DNA of 34,395 nucleotides from Rubellimicrobium roseum (GCF_006152145.1 NZ_VDFV01000041.1:1-34395), one strand, 5' to 3'; positions 22,890-31,572 are shown, counted from the stretch's first letter. A program made the numbers and translations. Notes: generated by a model from the sequence alone, not told the origin.

Positions 22890-23780
22890 TCAGCGCTCGA
22901 CATAGGCGGCCAGCTCGTCGGGGGTGCCCTGCGGGAAGGCCGCCTTCAGGTGCTCGAGGAAAGCCGAGACGCGGGCGCTCAGCAGGCGCCGGCTCGGGTA
23001 CAGCGCCCAGAGCGCGATCTCCGGCCCCTCGACGTCGCCCCAGTGCGCAAGCGTGCCCCGAGCCAGGTCGTGGCTGACGAGCGACAGTGGAAGCCGTGCG
23101 GCCCCTGCGCCCGCCCGCACCGCATCACGAACCATGATCATCGATGAAAGGGCGACCACCGGATCGACGGCAATCGTCTTGTGCCCCCCGGGAGTCCTGA
23201 CCTGCCACGCCTGCCGGTCGGCGGCCGAGCGCACCACCGCAGGGACCGGCTGGCCCGCAGCTGGCCGCACAAGGTCCGGGGTCGCGACGACGACGAGGCG
23301 ATCGCGCAGGAAGATCCGGCCCACGAGGCTCTCATCGGGGTCCGGGTTGACCCGGATCACGAGGTCGAACCCTTCCTCGATCATGTCGACGGGGCGGTCC
23401 TCGGTCGTGACCTCCAAGCGGACCTCGGGGTAGGCGCGGGCGAACTCGCCGGCGATGCGGCCCATCGCCGTCTGAGAGAACAGGAGGGGGGCGCTGATCC
23501 GCAGCCGCCCCCGCGGCGCCTCGCCCCCGGCGGCGATGGCCGAGGCCGTCTCCTCCAATTCGAGTAGCAGGCGCCCGGCCCGCTCCGACAGCGCCCGGCC
23601 TTCCTCGGTCAGCTTGAGCGTCTGCGAGCCCCGCTCCAGAAGACGTAGGCCCAGGCTCGCCTCCAGCTCGGCCACCCTCCGCGACAGGGTCGCCTTGGGA
23701 CGACCAGCAGCGCGCGCCGCCCGGCCGAAACCGCCATGGCGGGCGACGAGCGCAAAGTCGGCAAGGGCGAGCAAGTCCAT
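22890..23780 (-). CDS. LysR-family transcriptional regulator
   Basis: The 296-residue protein has a standard LysR N-terminal helix-turn-helix (Phe-Gly-Arg-Ala-Ala-Arg-Ala-Ala-Gly-Arg-Pro-Lys-Ala-Thr-Leu-Ser-Arg-Arg-Val, residues 18-36). Its effector domain has Gly-Arg-Leu-Arg-Ile-Ser-Ala-Pro and Asp-Leu-Val-Ile-Arg. This is the CrgA/DmlR-like subgroup common in proteobacteria. The start at 23780 keeps the usual Met-Asp-Leu-Leu opening; the longer frame to 23909 has no family match. It diverges from the cupin gene (285 bp), its most likely target, and converges on the fusion hydrolase. Confidence 0.9.
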   Translation of the reverse strand: MDLLALADFALVARHGGFGRAARAAGRPKATLSRRVAELEASLGLRLLERGSQTLKLTEEGRALSERAGRLLLELEETASAIAAGGEAPRGRLRISAPLLFSQTAMGRIAGEFARAYPEVRLEVTTEDRPVDMIEEGFDLVIRVNPDPDESLVGRIFLRDRLVVVATPDLVRPAAGQPVPAVVRSAADRQAWQVRTPGGHKTIAVDPVVALSSMIMVRDAVRAGAGAARLPLSLVSHDLARGTLAHWGDVEGPEIALWALYPSRRLLSARVSAFLEHLKAAFPQGTPDELAAYVER

Positions 23781-24064
23781 GGATGTTCCACAGCTGGGAC
23801 GGTGTGGGCCGAGGCTAACAGAATGCGGGGCAGGGCGGAACGGCCTCGGTGCCTGGACCAGCATCCGGCTGCTGGCAGCATGTCCCGCTGGCGAGACACG
23901 CCGTCCCAATTGCGAGCCTGTCGGATCATCGTTGATCCACCGATATTGGACTCATCGGAACCAGCTCCTCGGAAGATCCCCACAACCATCCTCGTCAACG
24001 TCTCTACTAGCAGGGCTATCGCCGATCTCACCCCTGCCTGAACCCCCAAGCACAGGGAGCCACC
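23781..24064. other. Divergent LysR/cupin intergenic region
   Basis: This 284-bp region should carry the promoters of both genes. The part at 23925-24020 is less GC-rich and includes ATCATCGTTGATCCACCGAT, with short T-N11-A-like patterns of the kind LysR proteins bind. No site stands out enough to name. GGGAG at 24056-24060 is the cupin ribosome-binding site. Confidence 0.3.
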
Positions 24065-24604
24065 ATGGCCGACACAACCTCCACATTTGCCTCACTCCCC
24101 GCCGACGACCTGTCGCGCGGCGCGACCCTGGTCGACCCCGACGGGCCCGGTCTCACGCACCTCGCCATCGGACCAGGCACCTACACGATCCTCTTCTCGG
24201 GCAGCCAGACCGGCGGGGCCTACGCCCTCATCGACATGCTGGTGCCGCCCAACTCCGGGCCGCCCCCGCATCGCCACGACTTTGAGGAGATGTTCCACGT
24301 CCTTGAGGGCGAGCTGGAGGTGACCTTCCGGGGCGAGACCATGCGCCTCAAAGCCGGCCACAGCCTGAACATCCCAGCCAACGCCCCGCACGGCTTCCGT
24401 GTGGCGTCCGCGACGGCGGCCCGGTTCTTGTGCCTCTGCGTGGGCCCCGGCCAGGAGGAGTACTTCGAGACCGTGGGTGACCCGCTGCCCTCGCGCACCG
24501 CGCCCGCCCCGGCGCTTTCGCCCGAGGAGGTCACGGCCAAGCGGGCGCTGGCGCTGTCTCTGGCCGCCCGCTTCCACTCCGAGTTCCTACCGCCGCCGCA
24601 TTGA
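24065..24604 (+). CDS. Cupin-domain protein
   Basis: This 179-residue single-domain cupin has the metal site His69-Xaa-His71-Xaa3-Glu75 (in Pro-Pro-His-Arg-His-Asp-Phe-Glu-Glu) and the second-motif His109 (Asn-Ala-Pro-His-Gly-Phe). Glycine-rich turns lie between the two motifs. There is no signal peptide. Stand-alone cupins of this size include quercetin-dioxygenase-like and sugar-binding proteins, so the substrate is open. It diverges from a LysR regulator and ends at a strong inverted repeat. Confidence 0.9.
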   Translation: MADTTSTFASLPADDLSRGATLVDPDGPGLTHLAIGPGTYTILFSGSQTGGAYALIDMLVPPNSGPPPHRHDFEEMFHVLEGELEVTFRGETMRLKAGHSLNIPANAPHGFRVASATAARFLCLCVGPGQEEYFETVGDPLPSRTAPAPALSPEEVTAKRALALSLAARFHSEFLPPPH

Positions 24605-24619
24605 GCGTTGCCGCGAGAT

Positions 24620-24650
24620 GACACGGCCAGCCAGGCGGGCTGGCCGTGTC
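24620..24650 (+). terminator. Strong hairpin after the cupin gene
   Basis: GACACGGCCAGCC and GGCTGGCCGTGTC form a perfect 13-bp stem with a 5-base loop AGGCG, starting 15 bp after the cupin stop. The following bases (GTTGGGTCTG) are only weakly T-rich, so termination efficiency is uncertain. It lies between convergent genes (cupin + and SDR -) and could serve both. Confidence 0.7.
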
Positions 24651-24721
24651 GTTGGGTCTGCTGGGGATGAGGGTGGCATCGGCGGTGCCGACCTCCGCGC
24701 CAGTCCTGCGAGCTTCGCGCC

Positions 24722-25477
24722 TCAGATCACCTGGCCGCCCGAGACTTCGATGCGCTGACCCGTGACCCAGCGGTTCTCCGGGCCGAGAAGGCTCCCGATC
24801 ATGGGGCCGATGTCGTCGGGCACGCCCACGCGCCCGAGTGCGGTGAGCCCGGCAAACTGGCGGTTGACTTCGGGCGTGTCGCGCACGAGGCCGCCGCCGA
24901 AGTCCGTCTCGATGGCGCCGGGCGCCACCGAGTTCGCGGTGATGCCGCGCGCGCCCAGCTCCCGCGCCATGTAGACGGTGAGCATGTCGCTTGCAGCCTT
25001 GGCGGCGGCATAAGCCGAGAAGCCCGGATAGGAGACGCGGGTCAGGCCCGTGCCGATGTTGATGATGCGCCCGCCATCGGCGAGGAGCGGCAGCAGCGCC
25101 TGCACTAGGAAGAACGGGCCTTTGACATGAACATCGAAGAGACTATCGAACTGCGCCTCCGTCGTGTCCGCGATCATGGCATACTCGCCGTGGCCCGCGT
25201 TGTTGACGATGGCGTCGATCCGGTCGCGTCCCCAGGTCTCGCGCAATACTGTGCGAAGGGTCTCGGCAAAGGCCGGAAAGGCCGAGACGTCGCCGGAGTC
25301 GAGTTGGAAGGCGAGCGCCTTGCGGCCCAGCGCCTCAATCTCCGCCACGACGGCCTGTGCCTCGTTCGCGCTCGATCGGTAGGTGAGTATGATGTCACCC
25401 CCACGACGGGCGATGCTGAGGGCGGTGTTGCGGCCAAGTCCGCGGCCGGCGCCGGTGATCAGGGTGATGGTGGTCAT
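24722..25477 (-). CDS. Short-chain dehydrogenase/reductase (SDR)
   Basis: This 251-residue classical SDR has the Rossmann motif TGAGRGLG (8-15), NNAG (92-95) and catalytic Tyr156-Xaa3-Lys160. The position that usually holds the catalytic Ser (13 before the Tyr) is Thr143 in Ile-Gly-Thr-Gly, a substitution that can be tolerated. Arg34 in Thr-Tyr-Arg-Ser-Ser after the second strand suggests NADP preference. The C-terminal Ser-Gly-Gly-Gln-Val-Ile is usual for the family. It diverges from an AraC regulator 118 bp away (to ATG 25596), the usual arrangement of a regulator and its target. Substrate unknown. Confidence 0.93.
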   Translation of the reverse strand: MTTITLITGAGRGLGRNTALSIARRGGDIILTYRSSANEAQAVVAEIEALGRKALAFQLDSGDVSAFPAFAETLRTVLRETWGRDRIDAIVNNAGHGEYAMIADTTEAQFDSLFDVHVKGPFFLVQALLPLLADGGRIINIGTGLTRVSYPGFSAYAAAKAASDMLTVYMARELGARGITANSVAPGAIETDFGGGLVRDTPEVNRQFAGLTALGRVGVPDDIGPMIGSLLGPENRWVTGQRIEVSGGQVI

Positions 25478-25595
25478 GATTGTGTCTCCGATGAGGTGAT
25501 GTACCCAACATCGCCGAAGACACGCTCCCGAATTTGCCGGATCCTTAATTGTTCTTGCCTATTCCTCCGACTTCCCTTTGCGGAGGCGGGTCCCA

Positions 25596-26597
25596 ATGCC
25601 TACACTCGTGTCCATGCACCTCGATCTCCGCGACGCCCTCCACCGCTTTGTCGAGGCACATGCCGACCCGGCCGGGATCGCACGCCTGCCCATCCCTGGC
25701 CTCACAGTGGTTCGTGCGACGGCCCCGACCGAGATCCAGTACGAGATCTTCCATCCCTTGGTCGCCCTCGTCGTCCAAGGCAGCAAACGTGTGACACTAG
25801 GGGATCAGGACATCGTCATGCACGCGGGCGACTCGCTCGTCATCAGCGCTGACGTGCCGACACGAAGCCAGATCACCAAGGCCAGCGTGGCCGAGCCTTA
25901 TTTGGCTCTGGTGATCGACCTCGACCTCGCGACCTTGACCGAGCTCACGATGGAGATGCGGACCTCGGTGTCCGGCCCGCCAGATTACCTTCAGCGGTCC
26001 CTGTGGTCGGAGCCCACCGAAGCCGAGGTGTCGGACGCGGCCCTGCGGCTCCTGCGCTTGCTCGATCGCCCGGCTTCCCTGCCAGTGCTGCAAGGCCAAC
26101 TCCTGCGCGAGCTTCACTACTGGCTCCTCGCGGGCCGGCATGGGACAGCCATCCAGCGCCTGGGCCGGCCCGACGCCCATGTGAGCCGCATCGCCCGCGC
26201 CGTGGCCGTGCTGCGGGCCGAGTTCACTCAGCCCATTCGCGTCGGGCACCTAGCCTCCATCGCCGGCATGAGCCCGTCGTCGTTCCATCAGCACTTCCGC
26301 GCCGTGACCTCGCTCTCGCCCTTGCAGTTCCAAAAGCACCTCCGCCTTGTGGAAGCGCGCCGCCTTATGCGCACCGAGAACCTGTCCGCGAGCCGCGCCG
26401 CCTTTGAGGTCGGCTACGAAAGCGTGCCCCAGTTCACCCGCGAGTATGGGCGGCTGTTCGGCCTTCCGCCGGCCAAGGACACCAGAGCTTCCAGGGAGCA
26501 AGATGGCGGGAAGTCCCTTGAAGGCGATGAGCTCCTCCTAAACAGCGGGTCGGGAGAGCTTGCTGTCAAGGACCAAGTCACTGCTCTTCACGTTTGA
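25596..26597 (+). CDS. AraC-family transcriptional regulator
   Basis: The 333-residue protein has an N-terminal AraC_N-type cupin domain (about 15-190: Ile-Gln-Tyr-Glu-Ile-Phe-His-Pro, Val-Val-Gln-Gly-Ser-Lys). A double helix-turn-helix follows (about 205-300: Ile-Arg-Val-Gly-His-Leu-Ala-Ser-Ile-Ala-Gly-Met-Ser, then Ala-Ala-Phe-Glu-Val-Gly-Tyr-Glu-Ser). ATG 25596 is chosen for GGAGG at 25582-25586; ATG 25614 is possible. After the usual end at Arg-Leu-Phe-Gly-Leu-Pro-Pro there are about 35 extra residues with no family match, perhaps because the original stop was lost. It probably controls the divergent SDR gene. Confidence 0.9.
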   Translation: MPTLVSMHLDLRDALHRFVEAHADPAGIARLPIPGLTVVRATAPTEIQYEIFHPLVALVVQGSKRVTLGDQDIVMHAGDSLVISADVPTRSQITKASVAEPYLALVIDLDLATLTELTMEMRTSVSGPPDYLQRSLWSEPTEAEVSDAALRLLRLLDRPASLPVLQGQLLRELHYWLLAGRHGTAIQRLGRPDAHVSRIARAVAVLRAEFTQPIRVGHLASIAGMSPSSFHQHFRAVTSLSPLQFQKHLRLVEARRLMRTENLSASRAAFEVGYESVPQFTREYGRLFGLPPAKDTRASREQDGGKSLEGDELLLNSGSGELAVKDQVTALHV

Positions 26598-26635
26598 AGG
26601 GGAGCGGGATCGAAGAGCCGCATCGTCTCCAGTAG

Positions 26636-26827
26636 TCAGGCCCTGATGCCGATCCAGCCCTTGAACGTGAGGGCGGAATAGAGAGTTCGACGTCCGAGAA
26701 GCCGGCTGCTCGCAGGAGGGCCACGTTCTGAGGGTGAGGGGATGCTGACACCATCGGGCAGGCGCGCGATCTCCTCGCTGAGGCGGGCTACGAGCTTCTC
26801 GACGAGATCTGCCGCCGGGACAGCCAT
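26636..26827 (-). pseudogene. C-terminal remnant of a class I SAM-dependent methyltransferase
   Basis: One minus-strand frame gives Asn-Val-Ala-Leu-Leu-Arg-Ala-Ala-Gly-Phe-Ser-Asp-Val-Glu-Leu. After a 2-bp shift at a CTCTCT run, another frame gives Tyr-Ser-Ala-Leu-Thr-Phe-Lys-Gly-Trp-Ile-Gly and stops at 26636. This is the usual tail of small SAM methyltransferases (Ala-Gly-Phe-Xaa-Asp-Val, then Thr-Phe-Xaa-Gly-Trp). The preceding helix, from ATG 26827, is in the second frame, so at least two shifts are needed. The SAM-binding domain is absent. The rest of 26598-27003 shows nothing further. Confidence 0.55.
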
Positions 26828-27003
26828 GGAGGCTCCACTAACGCGTGAACTGGTTCCCGGCACGTCATGCCGCTCTCGGCAGCTGATCACGCCTGCGTCC
26901 CGTGGGCTACCTACGGGCTCGGAACGAGTAGTGATGGAAACGGTTAGGCCTCGTAGCGCCTAGGCAGGCGCTGATCGTCTTCACAGCATTCCAAGGATAC
27001 TCA

Positions 27004-28026
27004 GTGAGCGACCAGCAATCCCGCGCACGCCCCCGCAGCGTCATCACGTCGGCCGGGCAGATTGGCAGCTACAGGCCGTCGGCGGGGACCACAGTTGTCG
27101 CCGGCGCGGCAGCGGCCCTGGCAGGCGCGGCGCTGTTCAACATCTATCAGGCTCGCCAAGCCGAGAAGGCGAACCCACCGCTGGGCCGGTTCGTCGAGGT
27201 TGAGGGTATCCGCCTCCACTATCTGGAGGCGGGACAGGGCTCGCCGGTGGTGCTGCTGCACGGCAACAACACGGCGATTGAGGATTTCCTATCCAGCGGC
27301 CTCTTTGACCTCGTCGCCCGGTCGCACCGGGTGATCGCCTTCGACAGACCCGGCTACGGGCACAGCGAGAGGTCGCGCGACCGGTTGTGGACGCCTGACG
27401 CACAGGCCAGCCTCCTTCGCCAAGCCTTCTCGCAACTCGGCATCGAGCGTCCGGTCGTGCTAGGCCATTCCTGGGGCACGATGGTTGCGACGGCTCTGGC
27501 GCTTCAGGATCCGACGGCCCTGCGTGGCCTCGTCCTGCTGTCCGGCTACTACTTTCCGACAGCACGGCTGGATGTGCCGATCTTCGCCCCACCGGCCGTG
27601 CCGCTGATCGGCGACGTTCTGCGCTACACCGTCTCACCACTATTCGGGCGGCTGATCCTGCGGCCAGCCATCAAGCAGATGTTCGCGCCTCATTCGATCC
27701 CGGCTCGCTTCGATGCCGAATTCCCCAAGGAGCTCATGCTTCGGCCGTCGCAGATTCGCGCCACGGCTGAGGAAGCAGCGTTCATGGTTCCAGCCGCCCT
27801 CGCCATGCGCGACCTGTATCGTGGCCTCCACCTGCCAGTGGAAATCATGGCCGGGGATGCTGACCGTATCATCGGGCACGACGACCAGTCGGTCGCCCTC
27901 GCCCAGGAGCTGTCGTCCAGTTACCTGCACATCGTCCCCGGAGCAGGACACATGGTTCACCACGCTGTGCCGGAACAGGTGGCTACAGCTATCGAGCGCG
28001 TCGCGCACATGGTGCAGGGCCGTTGA
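27004..28026 (+). CDS. Membrane-anchored alpha/beta hydrolase
   Basis: The 340-residue protein has an N-terminal hydrophobic segment (about 29-49, Ala/Gly/Val-rich) that probably anchors it in the inner membrane. A full alpha/beta hydrolase domain follows: oxyanion His-Gly at 86-87, nucleophile Ser156 in GHSWG, Asp in Ala-Gly-Asp-Ala-Asp-Arg near 289-291, and His in Gly-Ala-Gly-His-Met. The GTG start has AAGGAT about 7 bp upstream. GHSWG and the Asp-Arg-Pro-Gly-Tyr-Gly loop fit epoxide-hydrolase/haloalkane-dehalogenase-type enzymes. Repeat copy C begins about 20 bp after the stop. Confidence 0.9.
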   Translation: MSDQQSRARPRSVITSAGQIGSYRPSAGTTVVAGAAAALAGAALFNIYQARQAEKANPPLGRFVEVEGIRLHYLEAGQGSPVVLLHGNNTAIEDFLSSGLFDLVARSHRVIAFDRPGYGHSERSRDRLWTPDAQASLLRQAFSQLGIERPVVLGHSWGTMVATALALQDPTALRGLVLLSGYYFPTARLDVPIFAPPAVPLIGDVLRYTVSPLFGRLILRPAIKQMFAPHSIPARFDAEFPKELMLRPSQIRATAEEAAFMVPAALAMRDLYRGLHLPVEIMAGDADRIIGHDDQSVALAQELSSSYLHIVPGAGHMVHHAVPEQVATAIERVAHMVQGR

Positions 28027-28047
28027 GGGCGGGTTAGGACTTCGTCC

Positions 28048-28201
28048 TGACCAGCCTTGTTGCCGCGGAAAGATGATCTGGACAGCGCTCGCCTTGATTG
28101 ACGTCAGCGAGAGCTCAACCCTAACCGAGCTGTTCGCCAGAGTCCAAGTCCTGCCCCCGCAACCACATTCGAACCACCATCACAGCCCATGTCAGAAGTT
28201 C
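28048..28201 (+). repeat. Dispersed repeat copy C, extended form
   Basis: From 28048 the sequence parallels copy D for about 120 bp: GCCGCGGAAAGATGATCTG, then GTCAGCGAGAGCTCAACC, then GTTCGCCAGAGTCCAAGTCC and CCCCCGCAACCA. The inverted repeat after it (28170-28201) is degenerate here and keeps only GAAC/GTTC at the ends. It lies between the hydrolase gene and the convergent FAD monooxygenase gene. Confidence 0.75.
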
Positions 28202-28205
28202 GAAG

Positions 28206-29738
28206 CTAGGACGGTGACGCGCGGTTCGATACGCTCTTGAACGACAGCTCCCTCTGCTTGGCGTAAGCCTCGACGGCAGCCGCAGCGGTGCGGTTGCTCA
28301 GGCAGCCGATGTGTCCGTCGGGTCGCACGAGCACCGCCCCATCGCGTCGCAATCCCGCCGCATGGGCCTCCGCGTCCCACGGCCAGACGTGCAGGGGCAG
28401 ACCCCGCGCCTCGGCCCAGGCCCGAATTTCAGGCCCGGCCTCCCCGTGCACGTGCACCTGCCAAGTGAAGTTCAGCACCGCGTGGTTGTCCTGGCTCTTG
28501 AGCCAGGGCAGCCGATCCCCGGCCGCGAGCCGGCCCCAGCGCCCGTCAGAGAGGGGACTGTCCCGATAGGAGATCCGCGTCTGGCTGATGGTGCGGAACA
28601 TGAGGGGGCCCAGCACGCCCAGCCGGGACACTAATGCCAGAACAGCGGGCATGACGCGCGTTCGTGTGGTCCGCCCCACCCAGCTGTCGTCCGCGACCCG
28701 CAGGAAGGCGGCATCCGTGGTGGCCACAAGCCTTCGCGCGAAGGGCAGCCGCTCGGGCTCGTAGCTATCAAGGATCGCGGCTGACGCCTCGCCCCGCACA
28801 ACCGCCCCGAGCTTCCAAGCGAGGTTCAGCGCATCTCCGATGCCGGTGTTCATGCCCTGTCCGCCCAGAGGCGAATGGACGTGCCCCGCATCCCCAGCCA
28901 GAAAGCAGCGCCCGTGGCGGAACTGGGCGGCAACCCTGTGGCGGACATGGTAGGTCGAGAACCAGGCCACCTCCGGGGCCTCAAGCCCTGTCAGGCACCG
29001 GGCATCGGGTGCCACATCCTCGTAATCGATGTGGCCGTCCGCCTCTGAGCCTAGCGGCACCATCCCGATCAACCGGGCCCGGCCCTCGGGCAGCGGGAAC
29101 AGAACCGCAAAGCGGTGGGTCCCGAAGCCCAGGACGGCCGTGCCCCCGAGGCGGTGAGCCTGCACGTCGGCCACGTAGAACAGCCCCTCGGCCGTGCCGC
29201 CCTCGAAGGCGATCCCCAAGCCTTCCCGAACTGTGCTCCGACCGCCATCAGCCCCCACGAGCCAATCCGTCCGGATCACTTCGGGCTGCTCGTCGCGCTC
29301 CAAGCTGGCCGTGACGCCCTCCGCGTCCGGCGTGAAGCCCAGGAGCGACGTGTGCCAGTCAACCTCGACGCCCACTTCGGCCAAGGCGCTGATCAACATG
29401 GGCTTATGGGCGTCCTGAGGGTAGATGAGCAGGTAAGGGAAGGGGCTGATCCCCTGGCCCATGCGCCCGAGAGGTAGGACAGCCCGGGGCTGGCCCTCAA
29501 CCCAAACCTCACCGGCCTTCATGAGGAGCCCCGCAGCCACCACCCGGTCGGAAAGGCCGAGGGCGCGGTAGAGTTCCAGCGTGCGCGCCCGCACTCCGAG
29601 TGCGCGGGACTCGCGGGAGGGACCAGGCTTCCGATCCACGATGCGGACCGCCACCCCCATTCGGGCGAGGACCAGGGCCAGCACGAGACCGGTGGGTCCG
29701 GCTCCCACGACAAGGACAGAGGCGTCGCGCTCCCGCAT
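28206..29738 (-). CDS. FAD-dependent aromatic monooxygenase (PheA/TfdB-like)
   Basis: The 510-residue protein is a class A flavoprotein hydroxylase. It has the dinucleotide motif GAGPTG (12-17), the DG motif GADGGRST (162-169), and the second FAD motif Gly-Asp-Ala-Gly-His (282-286) followed by Pro-Leu-Gly-Gly-Gln-Gly-Met-Asn. The C-terminal part (about 400-500) matches the thioredoxin-like domain of phenol hydroxylase-type enzymes, including Ala-Val-Leu-Val-Arg-Pro-Asp-Gly. Such enzymes hydroxylate phenols, polyketides or antibiotics such as rifampicin and tetracycline. Without further data the substrate is open. It diverges from a PPOX-type flavoprotein gene 74 bp away. Confidence 0.92.
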   Translation of the reverse strand: MRERDASVLVVGAGPTGLVLALVLARMGVAVRIVDRKPGPSRESRALGVRARTLELYRALGLSDRVVAAGLLMKAGEVWVEGQPRAVLPLGRMGQGISPFPYLLIYPQDAHKPMLISALAEVGVEVDWHTSLLGFTPDAEGVTASLERDEQPEVIRTDWLVGADGGRSTVREGLGIAFEGGTAEGLFYVADVQAHRLGGTAVLGFGTHRFAVLFPLPEGRARLIGMVPLGSEADGHIDYEDVAPDARCLTGLEAPEVAWFSTYHVRHRVAAQFRHGRCFLAGDAGHVHSPLGGQGMNTGIGDALNLAWKLGAVVRGEASAAILDSYEPERLPFARRLVATTDAAFLRVADDSWVGRTTRTRVMPAVLALVSRLGVLGPLMFRTISQTRISYRDSPLSDGRWGRLAAGDRLPWLKSQDNHAVLNFTWQVHVHGEAGPEIRAWAEARGLPLHVWPWDAEAHAAGLRRDGAVLVRPDGHIGCLSNRTAAAAVEAYAKQRELSFKSVSNRASPS

Positions 29739-29812
29739 GGCGGCCTCCCGGAGACGTAAGCTTGAGACTATCTCGTAGCCACCAGATCATCGCCGATGAA
29801 GGAGGTCGAAGG

Positions 29813-30346
29813 ATGGATTACGATAGCGAGCCAATGCACGTTGCGGAACCAACAAGGGCAGCCAGGACGCTTCTGACAAGAGCTGTGCTGGAGGACCTCG
29901 ATCGGGCCGTGCTCTGCTGGCTCGCCACGGTGGATCAGGATATGGTGCCCAATGTCTCGCCCAAGGAGATCTTCTGTCCCTACGGCGACGACGTGCTCCT
30001 GATCGCCAACATCGCATCGCCGGGCTCCATGCGAAACATTGCCCGAAACCCGCAGGTCTGCGTGAGCTTCATCGACGTCTTCCGGCAGCGTGGCTTCAAG
30101 CTGATCGGTCGGGCGACCGTCATTCCCCGAGATGCTCCAGACTTCACGAAGCTGGCGGAAGGCCTCCTGCGGAAAGCCGGCGCCGACTTCCCGGTGCATG
30201 ACGCCATTCACGTTCGGATCGAGAGAGTGGAGCGGATTTGGGCCCCGAGCTATCGCCTCTTCCCCGACCGCAGCGTGGAGGAGCGGATGCAGAGCGCCTA
30301 TGCGGCTTACGGTGTTCGGCCTTCCAGCCCTGACGAACGCGTGTGA
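29813..30346 (+). CDS. Pyridoxamine 5'-phosphate oxidase-like flavin-binding protein
   Basis: This 177-residue protein has the split-barrel fold of PPOX-type FMN/F420-binding proteins. Features are Leu-Ala-Thr-Val-Asp, Pro-Asn-Val-Ser-Pro-Lys-Glu-Ile, Asn-Ile-Ala-Ser-Pro-Gly-Ser-Met-Arg-Asn, and a conserved Val-Ser-Phe-Ile-Asp strand. GGAGG at 29801-29805 supports the ATG. It is divergent from the FAD monooxygenase and could supply or use reduced flavin, but no partner domain for that is visible. True PdxH C-terminal motifs are absent, so pyridoxal synthesis is unlikely. Confidence 0.88.
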   Translation: MDYDSEPMHVAEPTRAARTLLTRAVLEDLDRAVLCWLATVDQDMVPNVSPKEIFCPYGDDVLLIANIASPGSMRNIARNPQVCVSFIDVFRQRGFKLIGRATVIPRDAPDFTKLAEGLLRKAGADFPVHDAIHVRIERVERIWAPSYRLFPDRSVEERMQSAYAAYGVRPSSPDERV

Positions 30347-30477
30347 GGCCATTCGCTGTCCGCCGAGCGGCGCCCGCGGCGTAGGTCAGGTTTCCCGCCG
30401 TGGACAGATAGAGCGGGAAGGGGATCTTCCGGACTGCCATCACCCGCAGGAGTCTGCGGCGTTCTCGGGATCCGTTC

Positions 30478-31021
30478 ATGCGTGCCTTGTCGCTTTGTCG
30501 CCTCCTATTGGCCTCTCCCGCCTTGGCGCAGGGGCCGGAACTCCTGACCGGGATACACGCCGGCCTTGACGGTGATGGCGTGCAGGAGACCCACATTCTG
30601 TGAGAGACTGGCGATCTCGTGGCGTCGGAGTGGGCTGGGAGCTGCTCGTCCCCGGCTCCGCATTTGTCGGTCCTGTCGCAGGACAGCGGCCGAGCCTGGG
30701 GATCAGCGAGACCGGTTCAGTCCTCCTCCCCTCCATGAACGAGGGGCTGGGACGGGACCGCGTCCGCATGACACTGACCACCCCCATCGCCAAGGAGACT
30801 GGAGCGTCGCGGGTTACACCTACGACTTCTACGACCCGATGGACTTCGAGTCCTTGGGACACTGCGACCTCAACCTGCCCACCGGCAAGGGCGTCGCCGA
30901 AACCGATAAAGGTCCGTTCGCGCTTGTGGCTCCTTCGGCCCCGCTGCTCTGGGAGTGGCGTGCCTTAGAACTGCTCCTTCCCATAGGCAACATCTGCTTT
31001 GACAGCCGGGTGGTCCCATGA
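30478..31021 (+). pseudogene. Frameshifted tandem copy of the adjacent exported protein
   Basis: The first frame (30478-30603) gives a signal peptide, then Leu-Asp-Gly-Asp-Gly-Val-Gln-Glu, and stops. A second frame (to about 30800) resumes with Gly-Ile-Ser-Glu-Thr-Gly-Ser-Val-Leu-Leu-Pro-Ser-Met-Asn-Glu-Gly. A third frame continues with Tyr-Asp-Phe-Tyr-Asp-Pro-Met-Asp-Phe and Pro-Leu-Leu-Trp-Glu-Trp-Arg-Ala to TGA 31019-31021. Each piece aligns in order with the intact gene at 31018. At least two frameshifts have accumulated since duplication. The final TGA overlaps the start of the intact copy (ATGA). Confidence 0.85.
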
Positions 31022-31572
31022 TCCGTCTGAGCGCAATCCTCATGGTTCTTGCCGCACCGGCCTTTGCGCAGCAGCCGGGGCCGTCCGTGCGGGCCGACTT
31101 GGACGGCGACGGCGTGGAGGAACTCTACACGTTGCTCCTTGAGGACCCCGAAGCCGCAGACCCTTCGAACTCGGCTGATCTCGTCGTGCAGACGGCAGGT
31201 AAAGTTCGAGTGGTCGAGGGCGTCGTCTGGCAGGGCAACCATGATGCCGGCCGGCCGGAACTCGACATCGGCCCTGAGGACACGCTCCTCCTCACTGCCA
31301 TGAACGACGGCTATGGGCGCCATCGCTGGTCCGAGACGATCACCATCGCTCACCATGACGGTGATTTGCGCGTCACGGCCGTGAGCTATGGCTGGTACGA
31401 CCCGCTGGACCTCGATGCAGGGGAGACCTGCGATGTGGACCTCGTGTCGGGCCGAGGTCGTGTGAAGACGCCTGAGGGCAGCCGCGAGATCGCGGCGCCC
31501 TTTCCGCCGCCGCTCCTTTGGGTCTGGCGGGCCGGAACTTTCGTTCCTTTCGAGGTCTGCGGCTTCGAGTAG
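31018..31572 (+). CDS. Exported protein with an EF-hand-like DxDGDGxEE motif
   Basis: The 184-residue protein has a signal peptide (Met-Ile-Arg-Leu, hydrophobic core, Ala-Phe-Ala near residue 17). Asp27-Leu-Asp29-Gly-Asp31-Gly-Val-Glu-Glu35 follows, a calcium-loop-like motif also seen in FG-GAP/VCBS-type repeats. The remainder is rich in Asp and aromatics and has one Cys in Glu-Thr-Cys-Asp and one near the C-terminus, a possible disulfide. It is the intact member of a tandem pair and overlaps the stop of the decayed copy. The family is not recognised; a small periplasmic or secreted role is inferred. Confidence 0.8.
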   Translation: MIRLSAILMVLAAPAFAQQPGPSVRADLDGDGVEELYTLLLEDPEAADPSNSADLVVQTAGKVRVVEGVVWQGNHDAGRPELDIGPEDTLLLTAMNDGYGRHRWSETITIAHHDGDLRVTAVSYGWYDPLDLDAGETCDVDLVSGRGRVKTPEGSREIAAPFPPPLLWVWRAGTFVPFEVCGFE

